Shown: piece by piece, positions 1 through 8,780 of the stretch
Numbering within the stretch: position 1 is the first letter of the stretch
How the letters are laid out: the number at the start of each line of letters is the position of its first letter
Assembly: GCF_001667315.1 (NCBI RefSeq)
Contig: NZ_LZHT01000005.1
Location: 172,175-236,174, forward strand
Length of the DNA: 64,000 bases
Direction of reading: 5' to 3'
DNA from: Mycobacterium sp. 852002-10029_SCH5224772
GTDB taxonomy: Bacteria > Actinomycetota > Actinomycetes > Mycobacteriales > Mycobacteriaceae
Program-made: the position numbers and the translations under genes
The notes under the pieces: generated by a model
Told to the model about the DNA's origin: nothing
Seen by the model: only the letters and a program-made list of their open reading frames with translations
The model's database searches: none

Positions 1-373
1 CGTGCAGATAAACGACCGGCTCCTCACTGAAGTCGTGCTCGTGAAGCTGGCTGAGCAGGTGGTTGCATGTGTTCTCGAGGCGCGGACCGCCCGTTCGGTC
101 GGCAAGCAGCCGCGTCAACGTCTCCATCGTCCGCCACAGCTGACCGTGTTCCCGCATCTTCACGAAGACAGGCATCATGATCCCGGCCTTCCGAATCGGC
201 GGGAACAAGAAAATCTCCTCCAGGTAGATGTGCCGACGCAGCGCATCCATTGTCGCCCTCAGCAGCTCGGGTTGCCGGTCGCCGCCATCGAGCTTTTCGA
301 TGAAACATCCGATCGCAGCGCCTATTTCGCGGTGCTGCCGCATGAGTTCGGCGGATAACACCCGGTCGGACAT
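1..373 (-). CDS. Hemerythrin (HHE) domain protein, 3' part outside the window
   Basis: The minus strand is open from an ATG at 373 to the window edge (124 codons). GAGGAG lies six bases before the ATG. The translation starts MSDRVLSAELMRQHREIG and is alpha-helical. Its histidines and acids sit as in hemerythrin-like domains: QH near residue 14, HIYLEE (HxxxE) near 49, EHGQLW near 74 and LHEHD near 110. Family members bind a non-haem di-iron centre and act as oxygen, NO or redox sensors or stores. The C-terminus lies outside the window, so family membership is likely but the function is not assignable. It faces the same way as the small secreted protein upstream. Confidence 0.75.
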   Translation of the reverse strand, partial: MSDRVLSAELMRQHREIGAAIGCFIEKLDGGDRQPELLRATMDALRRHIYLEEIFLFPPIRKAGIMMPVFVKMREHGQLWRTMETLTRLLADRTGGPRLENTCNHLLSQLHEHDFSEEPVVYLH

Positions 374-432
374 CACATGCTCCTCTACGTCGGTTTGCAG
401 ATCGGGGAGGTCGGCCTGATAGGAGGCAGTGG

Positions 433-687
433 TCAAGTCGGTGGCTTTGCCGGCGACGAAGCGAGGTTTGGCTCCCGTTGCCCGACGGCAAGGCCCCGCT
501 GTATTCCTCCGATGAGCTGCCTCCTCTGGCCAGGGCTGCCGGCCGGAGCGGTCTGCGCGCAGGTGCAGCTGAGGCTGCCGAAGGGACCGGGGTTGCCGTC
601 GCCCGGATTCGGATCGGCGCCGGCCGGCGCCGGCGTGGATGCCAACAAGGCCACGATGGCGGTAGCGCATGTCAAAGCTTTTGTCAT
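433..687 (-). CDS. Small secreted protein, unknown function
   Basis: This encodes 84 residues. The N-terminus MTKALTCATAIVALLAS followed by TPAPAGADPNPG is a signal peptide with likely cleavage after AGA. The mature part is rich in Gly and Pro and carries SCTCAQTAPAGSP followed by a short helical segment (RRQLIGGIQRGL). Mycobacteria encode many small exported proteins with this ADPNP...SC.C..TAP layout, but I know no function for them. No clear Shine-Dalgarno precedes the ATG, so the start is less certain than the frame. The gene lies between the hemerythrin-like gene and the PPE gene, all on the minus strand. Confidence 0.6.
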   Translation of the reverse strand: MTKALTCATAIVALLASTPAPAGADPNPGDGNPGPFGSLSCTCAQTAPAGSPGQRRQLIGGIQRGLAVGQREPNLASSPAKPPT

Positions 688-817
688 GAACGCCAGCGAC
701 TTTCGGCTCGGCAGCCTGTGCGTAGACCGGTGCGGTTCGGGTGTGGCCATTGCGGTTTTATTCGGAGTCGAGGGGCTTGCGCCTCCTCCCATACGGCCTG
801 CGGTCGGAGTCGGCGCA

Positions 818-2209
818 TCACCCGGCCACCGGCGAATGCGGAATGAGCGAGACGCGCAGGCCGACGCGCTGAACCGCGCCCTCGGATTCGCGCCCGACCA
901 TGCCGCCCAAGGGCAGCTTGGACACGGTCGGGCCGGGGGTCGGCGCCGCGGCCCATCCGCCCGGCATGGTGCTGGAATGCAGGGCCTGCAGCGGCGTGAC
1001 CGACGAAACGGTGGCGGCCCAACTCGGCGGCACGGACAAGGTGCTGAGTGAGCTGGCTTGGCCGACGCCCGCCGCAATTCCATGGCCCAGTCCTGCGACC
1101 GGCGGTAGGTTTCCCAAACCCGCTGCGGCACCCAAGCCGCTGATGCCCCCCACGCCGCCGGCGCCCTCGGCCCCCAAAATGGAGTCGGCGCCCGCGTAGT
1201 CCAGCGCCAATCCCTGGTAGTCCAGGCCGAGCCCCTGGTAATCAAGATCGAGGCCGTAGAGGTCGATGCCGATGCCGCCGGTGTCGGCGATCAGGCCGGC
1301 GCCGTCGGCGCCGAACCCGGCCGCCTCTCCGGCCAGCGCGCCCGTCCCACCGTCCAGTGCAGGTGCGGCGGCGAGCGTCGAGGCCAGTCCCGTCGCGGCG
1401 CCCGCACCCGTGCTCGCGCTCTTTGTCGCACCCTTGCCGGACGCATTGGTCAGACCCGACAGCGCGCTGAGCGGGGCGGTGGCCCCCGAAGACCCCAGCG
1501 AGGCCCCTGTGCCCATTGCCGCCTGTGACAGCCCGGGGCTCGAGGGCGAACCGGGTGTCGAAAGGCCTTGCAGGGTCTGCGGCACCGAGGAGGCCCACTG
1601 CGTCGCCGTTGCGTGTGCGGTGCTGCCGGACTGGAGCGCCGCGTGGGTGACGGCGCCGAGGTGGCCGGCGACGGCGGTCGGGGTGGCTGTTTGCGGCGGC
1701 GGCGCCGCCACGGGCGAAAGCGCCGAGGCCGACGCCGAACTGGCGGCGTAGCCGTACATCGCGGTTGCGTCTTGCGCCCACATCTCGCTGTACTCGGCCT
1801 CGGTGGCCATGATCGCCGGCGTGTTCTGCCCGAAGATGTTGGTCTGGATCAACGCCAGGAGCCGAACGCGGTTGGCCGCGACCAGCGGAGGGGGAACCGT
1901 CATCGCGAACGCGGTCTCGAAGGCTGCCGCGGCGGCCGTGGCCTGCGTGGCAGCCTGCTGGCATTGCTCGGCGGTCGCCGTCATCCACGCGATGTAGGGC
2001 ATGATCGCGGCCGCCATCGACATCGACGCCGGCCCCGACCAGGACTCGTCGGTGAGGCTGGCGATCACGCTTTGGTAGCTGCCGGCGGCGTCAGTCAGCT
2101 CGGCGGCCAGCGTCTCCCATCCCGCCGCGGCGCCCAGCAAGGTCGCGGGGCCGGGCCCCAAGTACATCCGACCAGAGTTGATCTCTGGTGGTAACGCGCC
2201 AAAATCCAT
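818..2209 (-). CDS. PPE family protein, SVP subfamily
   Basis: This is a 463-residue PPE protein starting [20 protein letters not shown], the PPE hallmark. The ATG at 2209 was chosen because the PPE domain begins there and AGGGACAGGGA lies just upstream; the open frame continues further without homology. Residues 1-180 form the helical PPE domain, including a WxG-like segment (SWSGPAS). The Ala/Gly-rich middle has short tandem repeats of the type [12 protein letters not shown]. The C-terminal part carries the SVPPSW motif of the SVP subfamily and ends PHSPVAG. PPE proteins usually pair with PE partners and are exported by ESX type VII systems. No PE gene or ESX gene is visible nearby. Confidence 0.92.
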   Translation of the reverse strand: MDFGALPPEINSGRMYLGPGPATLLGAAAGWETLAAELTDAAGSYQSVIASLTDESWSGPASMSMAAAIMPYIAWMTATAEQCQQAATQATAAAAAFETAFAMTVPPPLVAANRVRLLALIQTNIFGQNTPAIMATEAEYSEMWAQDATAMYGYAASSASASALSPVAAPPPQTATPTAVAGHLGAVTHAALQSGSTAHATATQWASSVPQTLQGLSTPGSPSSPGLSQAAMGTGASLGSSGATAPLSALSGLTNASGKGATKSASTGAGAATGLASTLAAAPALDGGTGALAGEAAGFGADGAGLIADTGGIGIDLYGLDLDYQGLGLDYQGLALDYAGADSILGAEGAGGVGGISGLGAAAGLGNLPPVAGLGHGIAAGVGQASSLSTLSVPPSWAATVSSVTPLQALHSSTMPGGWAAAPTPGPTVSKLPLGGMVGRESEGAVQRVGLRVSLIPHSPVAG

Positions 2210-2550
2210 GCCTATCCCTGTCCCTTGTTGAGTTCTGGCGGACCATGCCGCGGCGGGTCGCACCCGACATCTGGTCTGCGGTCGAATGGTGATGAAAAGC
2301 TCAGGTCCCCAACGGATCACGCGAAGCGGCTCGGTGAACCTGCACGCCCGGCGGACCTAGGTTTGACCTCGTAATTTCCGTGGAATTGGCACACCGGTTT
2401 CCCGGCAGCGCCGGGTGCGATAGCCAAAATGCATCGCTGAAACAGCCGAGACAAGCCGATCAGCGGATGCTGAGGGCGCCGGAGCTAATAGCGGCTAGCG
2501 TCTGCCCGGGCGCGCAATGGTGTAGTACGCCGATGAGCTGACGTGCCCGA
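2210..2550. other. Intergenic stretch upstream of the PPE gene
   Basis: The 341 bases between the PPE start and the stop of the next minus-strand gene show no convincing coding frame on either strand. The segment must hold the PPE promoter. I could not single out a convincing -35/-10 pair, and saw no strong hairpin with a T-tract. Confidence 0.4.
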
Positions 2551-2979
2551 TCAGCAACGAGCGACGCAGAATTGAATCAAGAGATTTTGCCCCATAGGGC
2601 TGGACGCCAGCGCGCGCACCGGCGTATCGACGCGCTGCTGCGACCAGATTATCCCGAGGGTGGGCGGTGTCGACGAGCCGGACTGCCGCGGCGTGGAAAG
2701 GGCGAAAGTGCTTCCACGATTCCGCTTTAACGCGGCGCTCTTGAACGCGTTGTCATCGTTGACGGTGGAGCCGACGCCGAGGCGACGTACCGGAACCGAT
2801 TCGTGGTCCGGGTGCATCGGGTTGGAAAGCGGGTTGGCTGAGGCGGCCGCCACCTCCGGTGGCGAGGCGTTGGCGGCCGTTTCGGCTCGCAAAGCCCCGC
2901 AGCCAAGTACAGCTGCGACAAGGGCCAGCGCAGCAACGATGGCCAACAGAGATTGTGGTCGCGACCACCGTGAAAACAT
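2551..2979 (-). CDS. Small membrane-anchored or lipoprotein-like protein, unknown
   Basis: The chosen start is an internal ATG (MFSRWSRPQS) with GGAG five bases upstream; the frame opens ten codons earlier. It encodes 142 residues. The N-terminus has two arginines and a hydrophobic stretch ending VAAVLGCGAL, which resembles a lipobox with Cys as acceptor, though the -3 residue is not ideal. The rest is Ser/Thr/Pro/Ala-rich, without a recognised domain, and looks extracytoplasmic. I do not recognise the protein. It lies 136 bases downstream of the polytopic membrane protein gene on the same strand, so it could be the last gene of that cluster or independent. Confidence 0.45.
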   Translation of the reverse strand: MFSRWSRPQSLLAIVAALALVAAVLGCGALRAETAANASPPEVAAASANPLSNPMHPDHESVPVRRLGVGSTVNDDNAFKSAALKRNRGSTFALSTPRQSGSSTPPTLGIIWSQQRVDTPVRALASSPMGQNLLIQFCVARC

Positions 2980-3115
2980 TCCAACTCCGAAATTCACAGT
3001 GCCACGCACTTTACCAGCCGCGATACGTCACCAGCCAACGCGTCGGGTCAGCAAAGCCAAGGTCGGAATGGTTGATGCGAGGCCGTCTGCCACCTCGAAA
3101 ACAGGCGAATGTCGT

Positions 3116-4363
3116 TCAGATCATCCGCGGTCCGCCGAAACCCGGAACGGCGCCGACCGGGATCAGCGCGAGCGCGATGACGAGAAGAATGAACAACCGC
3201 ACCGTTTTTCGTGAGGGCTGCTGGTCGATCTCTGGCCGGTGCGCCGCGAAAAGGAGGAAAACGATGGCAACGTCGAACGCCACGATCGTCAGCCAGCGGG
3301 TCCAGTCGAAGCCGGTCAGAAAGACCGGGATCACCAGCAGCAGGCCGGTGGTTACCCAGGCCAGTCGGCCGCGCAGCGCGTCGACGAACGCGCGTAGCGG
3401 CACACCCGAAAGTGCGCTGAGGCCCCACACCGTCACCGCGGCGGCGCCGGCACCGAAGATCAACGAAACGGTGAGGCCGAGCGCGCCGATGTGGCCGACG
3501 GTTCGGATGGCGTCCGCGATTCCGTTGTCGTAGTTCGGCATCACGTTGCGGCACACCCAGTCGTGGTAATCGGTTTGACTTGGCTGTCCCTCGATCACGT
3601 AATGCATCAGCGTCCCCGGCGACGTGATCGTGGCAAACGGGTTGGGCACCAAGCGATGCGGTACCGCCGCGCACAATTGAGACGCGATATCGTGGCGACC
3701 GAACGCCGCCACGGCGGCCGTGGTGAGGACACCCGGCAACACGGCCAGGAGCATGCCACGGCGCTGGGCGGTTTCCAGCGCACCGCCGAGGACGACGATT
3801 GCCAGCACGGCCCCCACCGCGAACTGCAGCCCGATCGCCTCGTGCACCAGCGTCAACGCCGCGATGAGGGCGCCGTAGGTGGCGCACCATCGGATCGCGA
3901 CGGTACGGGAACGTGTGAGCACCAACGCCGAGCTGAACACCGCCAGGGCCGCACCGCCGAACAGGTCCGGCCGAGCCGAGAACGCCGCAAACGGGATGCC
4001 GAACGGCAACAACGGGATCACCATCGCGGCCATCAGCCTGCGTTCAGACGGACGGCGAGTGAAGACCACCACGCCGGCCACGGTGGCCAGACCGCACAAA
4101 TAGACCGCCGTGGACAGCCACCGCAGGCTGAGCGTGGCCGGGAAGTAGTGGCGTGGGGCCAACCGAACCAGCTCACCGGCGAGCCCGCGGCGGACGAAGC
4201 CGTGCGTGTAGTCGGCGGTGTAATACGACATCCAGTACACGTCGAGGGGAACGACCTTGATCGCGAACCACAGCACGGCCGTCGCCCAGGCCGCGATTGC
4301 GACCGCGATACCGGCGTAGAGGTGCCGTGCGCGTTGATCGGCCTCGAGGCCCAGGTCCACCAT
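3116..4363 (-). CDS. Polytopic membrane protein of the acyltransferase/ABC-permease cluster
   Basis: The ATG at 4363 overlaps the TGA of the upstream acyltransferase gene by one base (TGATG), so the two are probably translationally coupled. The 415-residue protein has about ten hydrophobic segments and a conspicuous loop after the first one (YYTADYTHGFVRRGLAGEL). A second polar loop around residues 230-290 carries DYHDWVCRNVMPNYDNG. The overall layout recalls bacterial membrane proteins of surface-polysaccharide or glycolipid loci, but I see no glycosyltransferase motif I can name. By position it is the last coupled gene of a cluster that appears to acylate and export a lipid. Confidence 0.7.
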   Translation of the reverse strand: MVDLGLEADQRARHLYAGIAVAIAAWATAVLWFAIKVVPLDVYWMSYYTADYTHGFVRRGLAGELVRLAPRHYFPATLSLRWLSTAVYLCGLATVAGVVVFTRRPSERRLMAAMVIPLLPFGIPFAAFSARPDLFGGAALAVFSSALVLTRSRTVAIRWCATYGALIAALTLVHEAIGLQFAVGAVLAIVVLGGALETAQRRGMLLAVLPGVLTTAAVAAFGRHDIASQLCAAVPHRLVPNPFATITSPGTLMHYVIEGQPSQTDYHDWVCRNVMPNYDNGIADAIRTVGHIGALGLTVSLIFGAGAAAVTVWGLSALSGVPLRAFVDALRGRLAWVTTGLLLVIPVFLTGFDWTRWLTIVAFDVAIVFLLFAAHRPEIDQQPSRKTVRLFILLVIALALIPVGAVPGFGGPRMI

Positions 4364-5715
4364 CAAATGCGGCCCGAATAGACGGTGGTGGCGGACAGAT
4401 TCAGGTCGGCCAGCGCGCCGCACACGAGCTCACGTGTGGCCGGCGTGGCGTCGCCGATGCCGCTCTGGTAGGCGACGACGGTGAGAAATCGGCTGCCGTT
4501 GACCGTTCCTGTGCCGCAGAACAATTGGCCGTGAGCTTGTTCGATGCGCGCCTGGGTGATCCCCTGCTCGGCCAGCCGCATCGAAAACTCGGCCGCCTGG
4601 GCACCATCGATGCGGCCGACGGCGGCATCGAGGCCGCCAAGGTTGGAGCAACCCACCGGCAGTTGACCGGATGACATCGCGATGCCTTCGGCGCGCCGGA
4701 CCAGCCACCGCGGCGTGAACGGAATGAGAGGCAATCCGGCGAGCATCTCGTTGGGTTGTTGTGCCAGGGACGTCAGCAATCTCTTGACATCTGCACGCAC
4801 GCCGCCGAGGTCGTCAGCCACCGCGCGGCCATCGACGGTGAGCGTGATCGAGGTCAGCGCGTTGGCGCGGTCGTCATCGATGCTGCGATCGCTGACCGGA
4901 AGCACCACCGTCACGGCGTTTCCGTCGTCGAGCACCCTGCCCATCCGGTGCGCCAGGCGAGCGGCGAACGCGACGAATAGCGCGTTGCTGCTTCCGCTGA
5001 GGCTGCGCGCACGCGCATCCCACGCCGCAGCGTCGGTTTGTATCGTCACAGATCGGGATGCGTTCTGGCCCTGGCCCGTTGGGGCGTGCACCCGAGGTGG
5101 CCGCGCCGGCGGCCGAACGTGTCGATCCGACGACACCTTGACCAATATCGCCAGAGTCGCGATCAGCGCGCGGATCGCCGCCGGCAGGGCGAGAACGGCG
5201 CCGGCCAGGTCTTCACGTATCGCGCGCCACCGGCCACGTGAATGTGACTGTGGGTAGCCACGATTGTGTCGTTCTCCCTTGACGGCTTCGGTGATGGCCG
5301 TCGCCATGGCGAGTCCGTCGACAACGCAGTGTGACGCCACCACGGTGACCGCCGCCCCACCGTCGTCCAACGGCAGCACGCCGAGGTGAAACGTCGGGCC
5401 GTGCTCGGGGTCGACGCGCACCCGCGCGCGTCTTTCGATCCAGGGGCCGATCTCCCGCCGCGGCTGCCGCGGTTCGCACACGATCTCCGGTGAGCGGGCA
5501 TCGACTACCCAGCGATGACGCCCGAACCGCAGCGGCGAGCGCTCGATCCTTCGTCCCAGCAGGCCGGCACCGAGATTGTCTCTGAAGGACCGCAATTCGT
5601 CGATGTTCACGTCGCGGTCATAGATCCACGTGCACTGCACCGTGCTGCCTTGACCGGTGGCGCGCAGCCGCAGGAAAGCGGCCTGGTCCAACAGCGCCAG
5701 CCTCGTCACTAGCAT
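4363..5715 (-). CDS. Condensation-fold acyltransferase (WES/PapA superfamily)
   Basis: The ATG (MLVTRLALLDQAAF) overlaps the TAG of the ABC permease gene, and the 3' end overlaps the next gene, so it is embedded in one transcript. The 450-residue protein belongs to the CoA-dependent acyltransferase/condensation superfamily. The catalytic HHxxxDG motif appears as SHCVVDG near residue 140 (second His kept). A second conserved part lies near residues 280-320 (SNALFVAFAARLAHRMGR ... VVLPVSDRS). Members esterify alcohols with acyl-CoA or acyl-carrier donors (wax ester synthases, Pap proteins). The substrate is unknown. Its neighbours suggest a cell-envelope lipid. Confidence 0.75.
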   Translation of the reverse strand: MLVTRLALLDQAAFLRLRATGQGSTVQCTWIYDRDVNIDELRSFRDNLGAGLLGRRIERSPLRFGRHRWVVDARSPEIVCEPRQPRREIGPWIERRARVRVDPEHGPTFHLGVLPLDDGGAAVTVVASHCVVDGLAMATAITEAVKGERHNRGYPQSHSRGRWRAIREDLAGAVLALPAAIRALIATLAILVKVSSDRHVRPPARPPRVHAPTGQGQNASRSVTIQTDAAAWDARARSLSGSSNALFVAFAARLAHRMGRVLDDGNAVTVVLPVSDRSIDDDRANALTSITLTVDGRAVADDLGGVRADVKRLLTSLAQQPNEMLAGLPLIPFTPRWLVRRAEGIAMSSGQLPVGCSNLGGLDAAVGRIDGAQAAEFSMRLAEQGITQARIEQAHGQLFCGTGTVNGSRFLTVVAYQSGIGDATPATRELVCGALADLNLSATTVYSGRI

Positions 5716-7355
5716 CCCGCCTCGGCTGCGGCGCGATATCCCCGCATCGCCGCCGGCGCGAACACCGCGACCAGGACGGCGGCCCACAGGCCCGCCTGCG
5801 ACAGCGGCGACAGAACCGGCCCGCCCTCCGCGAGCGCGCGCATCGCCTCGATCGTCGGTGATATGGGGGAAAATCGCACCACCGGCTGCAGCCACCCCGG
5901 AAACACCTCGGCCGGCGCGACACCGGTGTTGAGGAACAACAGCAGCACACAGCCCGCACCCAGCCATGTCACCATCGCTTTGCCATCCGCGCGGGCGGCG
6001 ATCGCGATGACCAACGTCGCCATCCCGGCCGAAATCGCCACGGGCACCAGCACAAAGGCCGGCGCCGCGATCCAGCCGTAGTTGAATCGCAGGCCCAGAG
6101 CGATCCCGAAGATGGTGAGCACAATGGCCGACGTGGTGGTTCGGGCGGCCTCGGCGATCAACCGGCCCGCCACAGTGCTGGCCCGATGAACCGGCTGCAC
6201 CCACAACCTCGTCAGCACTCCCGACTCCCGCTCGGCCGGCAAAGCCAAACCGGCGCCGAGGGTTCCGAACACGGCGCCGACCACCGCGCACATGGGGACC
6301 AGTCCGTACAGGCTGTCGTGACCCGTGACGGCCAGAACGGCTTTGCCGATCAGCAACTTGTAGACAATGAGCAGAAAGGTCGGGAACAACAGCGCTTGCA
6401 CCGCGACGATCGGGTCGCGCCGCCAGCGGCGCAGGAGGCGGCCCGCCTCCGACGCGCTATGGCTGAGGAAGGACGTCAGCGACGGCGCGCACGGAATCCC
6501 TTGCATTGCAATGGCAGTCACCGCCTGGAGGGGCGGTTCGGCAGACGTAACGCGGGTCTGCCCGGCGTCCTGAGCCGGAATGCGGACGATTCGCGGTGTG
6601 CGGAAACCTCCTCTGCCGACGCGTCGCTGCATCCGCACCGCCAGAACGCCGAACAGCGCCAGCAGCCCGAGGCACCACGCCGACGCCACCGCCAACTCCC
6701 TGCCCGTTGCGTGGCCGGAGGCGAGTCCGCGCAACGTGTCGGTGACCCGTGAGACCGGTTGGTGGCGGACGAACGGGCCGAGCCACGTCGGAAACGATTC
6801 CACGGGAGCGATGCCGGTGGACAACAGGACCAGGACCAGTTGGGGGAGGAGCAGCAATTGGCTCGACGATTCGACGGAGCCGACCCGCGAGCCGAGGGCG
6901 TCGGCGCCAAGGCACACCGCCATCGCGAACGTCACGACGATGATCACGAACAGACCCGTGTCGGCCAGGCCGCCGGCCATCCGGAAGCCGAACGACCGCC
7001 CGACGGCGATGGCGGCGGCCAGCGCGATGACCGAGCGGATCAAGCAATAAAGCATCCGCGCGGCCAGCGGAACCGCCGCAGGAACCGGCAGGGTCCGAAG
7101 CCGAGATCCGAAGCCGGACAACCGGTCTCGTGCGGCACGGTCGGCGGTGGTCATCGCCCCGAACAGCATCGCCTGCACGATCACCACCGGAAGGACATAT
7201 TGCGGGTAGGTCATCGGACCGGTATGGATCAGGCTGCCCAACACCAGGGTGAACCCCAAAAAGCAGCCCACCGGTGCCAGCGCCGCGAACAGCAGGTCGG
7301 CATCGCGCCGGGAGCCGGCCATGGTGCGCCAGGTGAGTGCGACCAGGGCACTCAT
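5709..7355 (-). CDS. Fused ABC-2 type permease (DrrB/DrrC-like halves in one chain)
   Basis: This 548-residue protein is two ABC-2 permease halves in tandem. Each half has about six hydrophobic segments and ends with the same signature: TGIAPVESFPTWLGPFVRHQ followed by PVSRVTDTLRGLA near residue 185, and TGVAPAEVFPGWLQPVVRFS followed by PISPTIEAMRALA near residue 480. In M. tuberculosis the comparable DrrB and DrrC, which export phthiocerol lipids, are separate proteins of roughly 280 residues. The partner ATPase (DrrA-like) is not in the window. The gene lies 33 bases after the PapA-like gene and overlaps the second acyltransferase, suggesting coupled synthesis and export of an acylated lipid. 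Confidence 0.82.
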   Translation of the reverse strand: MSALVALTWRTMAGSRRDADLLFAALAPVGCFLGFTLVLGSLIHTGPMTYPQYVLPVVIVQAMLFGAMTTADRAARDRLSGFGSRLRTLPVPAAVPLAARMLYCLIRSVIALAAAIAVGRSFGFRMAGGLADTGLFVIIVVTFAMAVCLGADALGSRVGSVESSSQLLLLPQLVLVLLSTGIAPVESFPTWLGPFVRHQPVSRVTDTLRGLASGHATGRELAVASAWCLGLLALFGVLAVRMQRRVGRGGFRTPRIVRIPAQDAGQTRVTSAEPPLQAVTAIAMQGIPCAPSLTSFLSHSASEAGRLLRRWRRDPIVAVQALLFPTFLLIVYKLLIGKAVLAVTGHDSLYGLVPMCAVVGAVFGTLGAGLALPAERESGVLTRLWVQPVHRASTVAGRLIAEAARTTTSAIVLTIFGIALGLRFNYGWIAAPAFVLVPVAISAGMATLVIAIAARADGKAMVTWLGAGCVLLLFLNTGVAPAEVFPGWLQPVVRFSPISPTIEAMRALAEGGPVLSPLSQAGLWAAVLVAVFAPAAMRGYRAAAEAGC

Positions 7356-7388
7356 GCCGAGACCTCTGCCGGCGGGACGGAAGCCGCA

Positions 7389-8780
7389 TCACGCATCGCT
7401 GTTCAGCCCGGCGTCGGACACCCGGGTGAACTCGGCACGCATCGTCTCGACGTAGCGCGAGACGGACCTGCGGGCGATGTCGGTGCCCGGGTACGCGACC
7501 ACCAGCTGCGTCTTGTCGTGCATGCGATTGACCCACATGCACACCGTCTCCGAGAGCCGGTTATCACCCCACACGCCGGCACGCAGGCCGTCGAAGTAGT
7601 CGCCGAACGGCAACTTGCGAATGTCGATGTAGGACAGCATCGGGACCGGACGGTCCGGAACCTCGATGGGGCCTGACGATCCGTCCGCCGACTCGAGCAG
7701 GTGGTAGTAGGGCACGGCGCCGAGGGCCGTGTTCGCGTCAAACGAGGACTGGGCGGCAGCGACGACCGCGTCGAACGAGGTGTCGGCGGTCGGAATTGCC
7801 AACGGGACGAAACTGGCCAACCATCCGACCGCGGTGGCGTGGGCGGGATCGCGACGGTTGTCGAAGGGCGTGAGCCCGAAATACGTTGCGGTGCCGGTCA
7901 ACCGATGCTCAGTCAGGGCGGCGCAGGCGAACACGCCGCCGCTGAAGCGCGCCCCCGCGGCGCGGCACGCCGCTTCGAACCGTCGGCCCTGGTCATCATC
8001 GATCAGGTCGAATACGTCGATGGCCCCCGGCGTATCCGCGGCCGCCTCGCCCAGTTCCAATGGAAATCGCGGCAATGCCCCGTTGTTCGCCGTGAGAAAG
8101 GCTCGCCACGACCGGATCTCGTGCGACTCTTCGCTCAGGCTCCGGGTATAGGCATGTTGTTTGGCGCTGTATTCACGATGGCTGGCGACGGGTGCCAGCG
8201 GACTCTGCGCCTGCTGCAGCGCGCTGAAGTACATCGTCTGGATGTCGAGGAAGATCACCCCGGCCGACATACCGTCGGCGCGCAGGTGGTCTACGGCGAT
8301 ATAGACCGTGAACCGGTCATCGCCCTGGATGACGCCGAAGGTGAAGCAGTCCCATTGCAGCGGATCGGGCGTATCGAGAAGCAGTTTGCGGATCTGCGGC
8401 GGACCCATCCTTCCGAGATCCGTTGGTGCCAAGGTGATGACCTCCGGGTCGGCAATGACGTAGCGCAGGACCTCGTCGTCGTCGCCGAAGGCGAACCGGT
8501 CGTGGTAGGTGTCGTGTCGGCGCAGATGTGAATTCACGGCGTGCGTCATCGCATCTATATCGCAGACACCGCTGATTTCCCAGGCCCCGATACACAACCG
8601 TGGGATATCGCGACCACGGCTGACCTGGCGACGGTAATACCGAAGATGCTGCGATTGCTGATAACTCACCGGCGCAGGATGGTATTGCGCTTCGGCGGCG
8701 CGCCGATACGTGGTCGCGGTGGGGTACCAGGATACGACGGTGCCCTCGGCCGTCCAGTCCTCAACCGTGCCCAAGAACAT
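7389..8780 (-). CDS. PapA-like (polyketide-associated) acyltransferase
   Basis: This 463-residue protein resembles PapA1/PapA2/PapA3 of M. tuberculosis, which acylate trehalose with long-chain groups. The beginning (VEDWTAEGTVVSWYPT) and the block VNSHLRRHDTYHDRFAFGD are characteristic. The active-site HHxxxDG motif reads DHLRADGM near residue 170, keeping the catalytic His and Asp. A later conserved block (YFGLTPFDNRRDP) is also present. The ATG at 8780 is the only sensible start. It is the first gene of a minus-strand cluster with a fused ABC-2 permease, a second acyltransferase and a membrane protein. No polyketide synthase accompanies it here, so the acyl donor is not known. Confidence 0.85.
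   Translation of the reverse strand: MFLGTVEDWTAEGTVVSWYPTATTYRRAAEAQYHPAPVSYQQSQHLRYYRRQVSRGRDIPRLCIGAWEISGVCDIDAMTHAVNSHLRRHDTYHDRFAFGDDDEVLRYVIADPEVITLAPTDLGRMGPPQIRKLLLDTPDPLQWDCFTFGVIQGDDRFTVYIAVDHLRADGMSAGVIFLDIQTMYFSALQQAQSPLAPVASHREYSAKQHAYTRSLSEESHEIRSWRAFLTANNGALPRFPLELGEAAADTPGAIDVFDLIDDDQGRRFEAACRAAGARFSGGVFACAALTEHRLTGTATYFGLTPFDNRRDPAHATAVGWLASFVPLAIPTADTSFDAVVAAAQSSFDANTALGAVPYYHLLESADGSSGPIEVPDRPVPMLSYIDIRKLPFGDYFDGLRAGVWGDNRLSETVCMWVNRMHDKTQLVVAYPGTDIARRSVSRYVETMRAEFTRVSDAGLNSDA

Noticed and set aside
24..491. 155-residue minus-strand open frame at the window edge
   Set aside because: It is rich in Arg, Ala and Pro and overlaps the hemerythrin-like frame, which has sensible motifs and a ribosome binding site; it is a shadow.
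1201..1260. Possible CRISPR or satellite repeat inside the first PPE gene
   Set aside because: The repeated units encode the LDYQGL peptide repeats of the PPE protein; there are no unique spacers.
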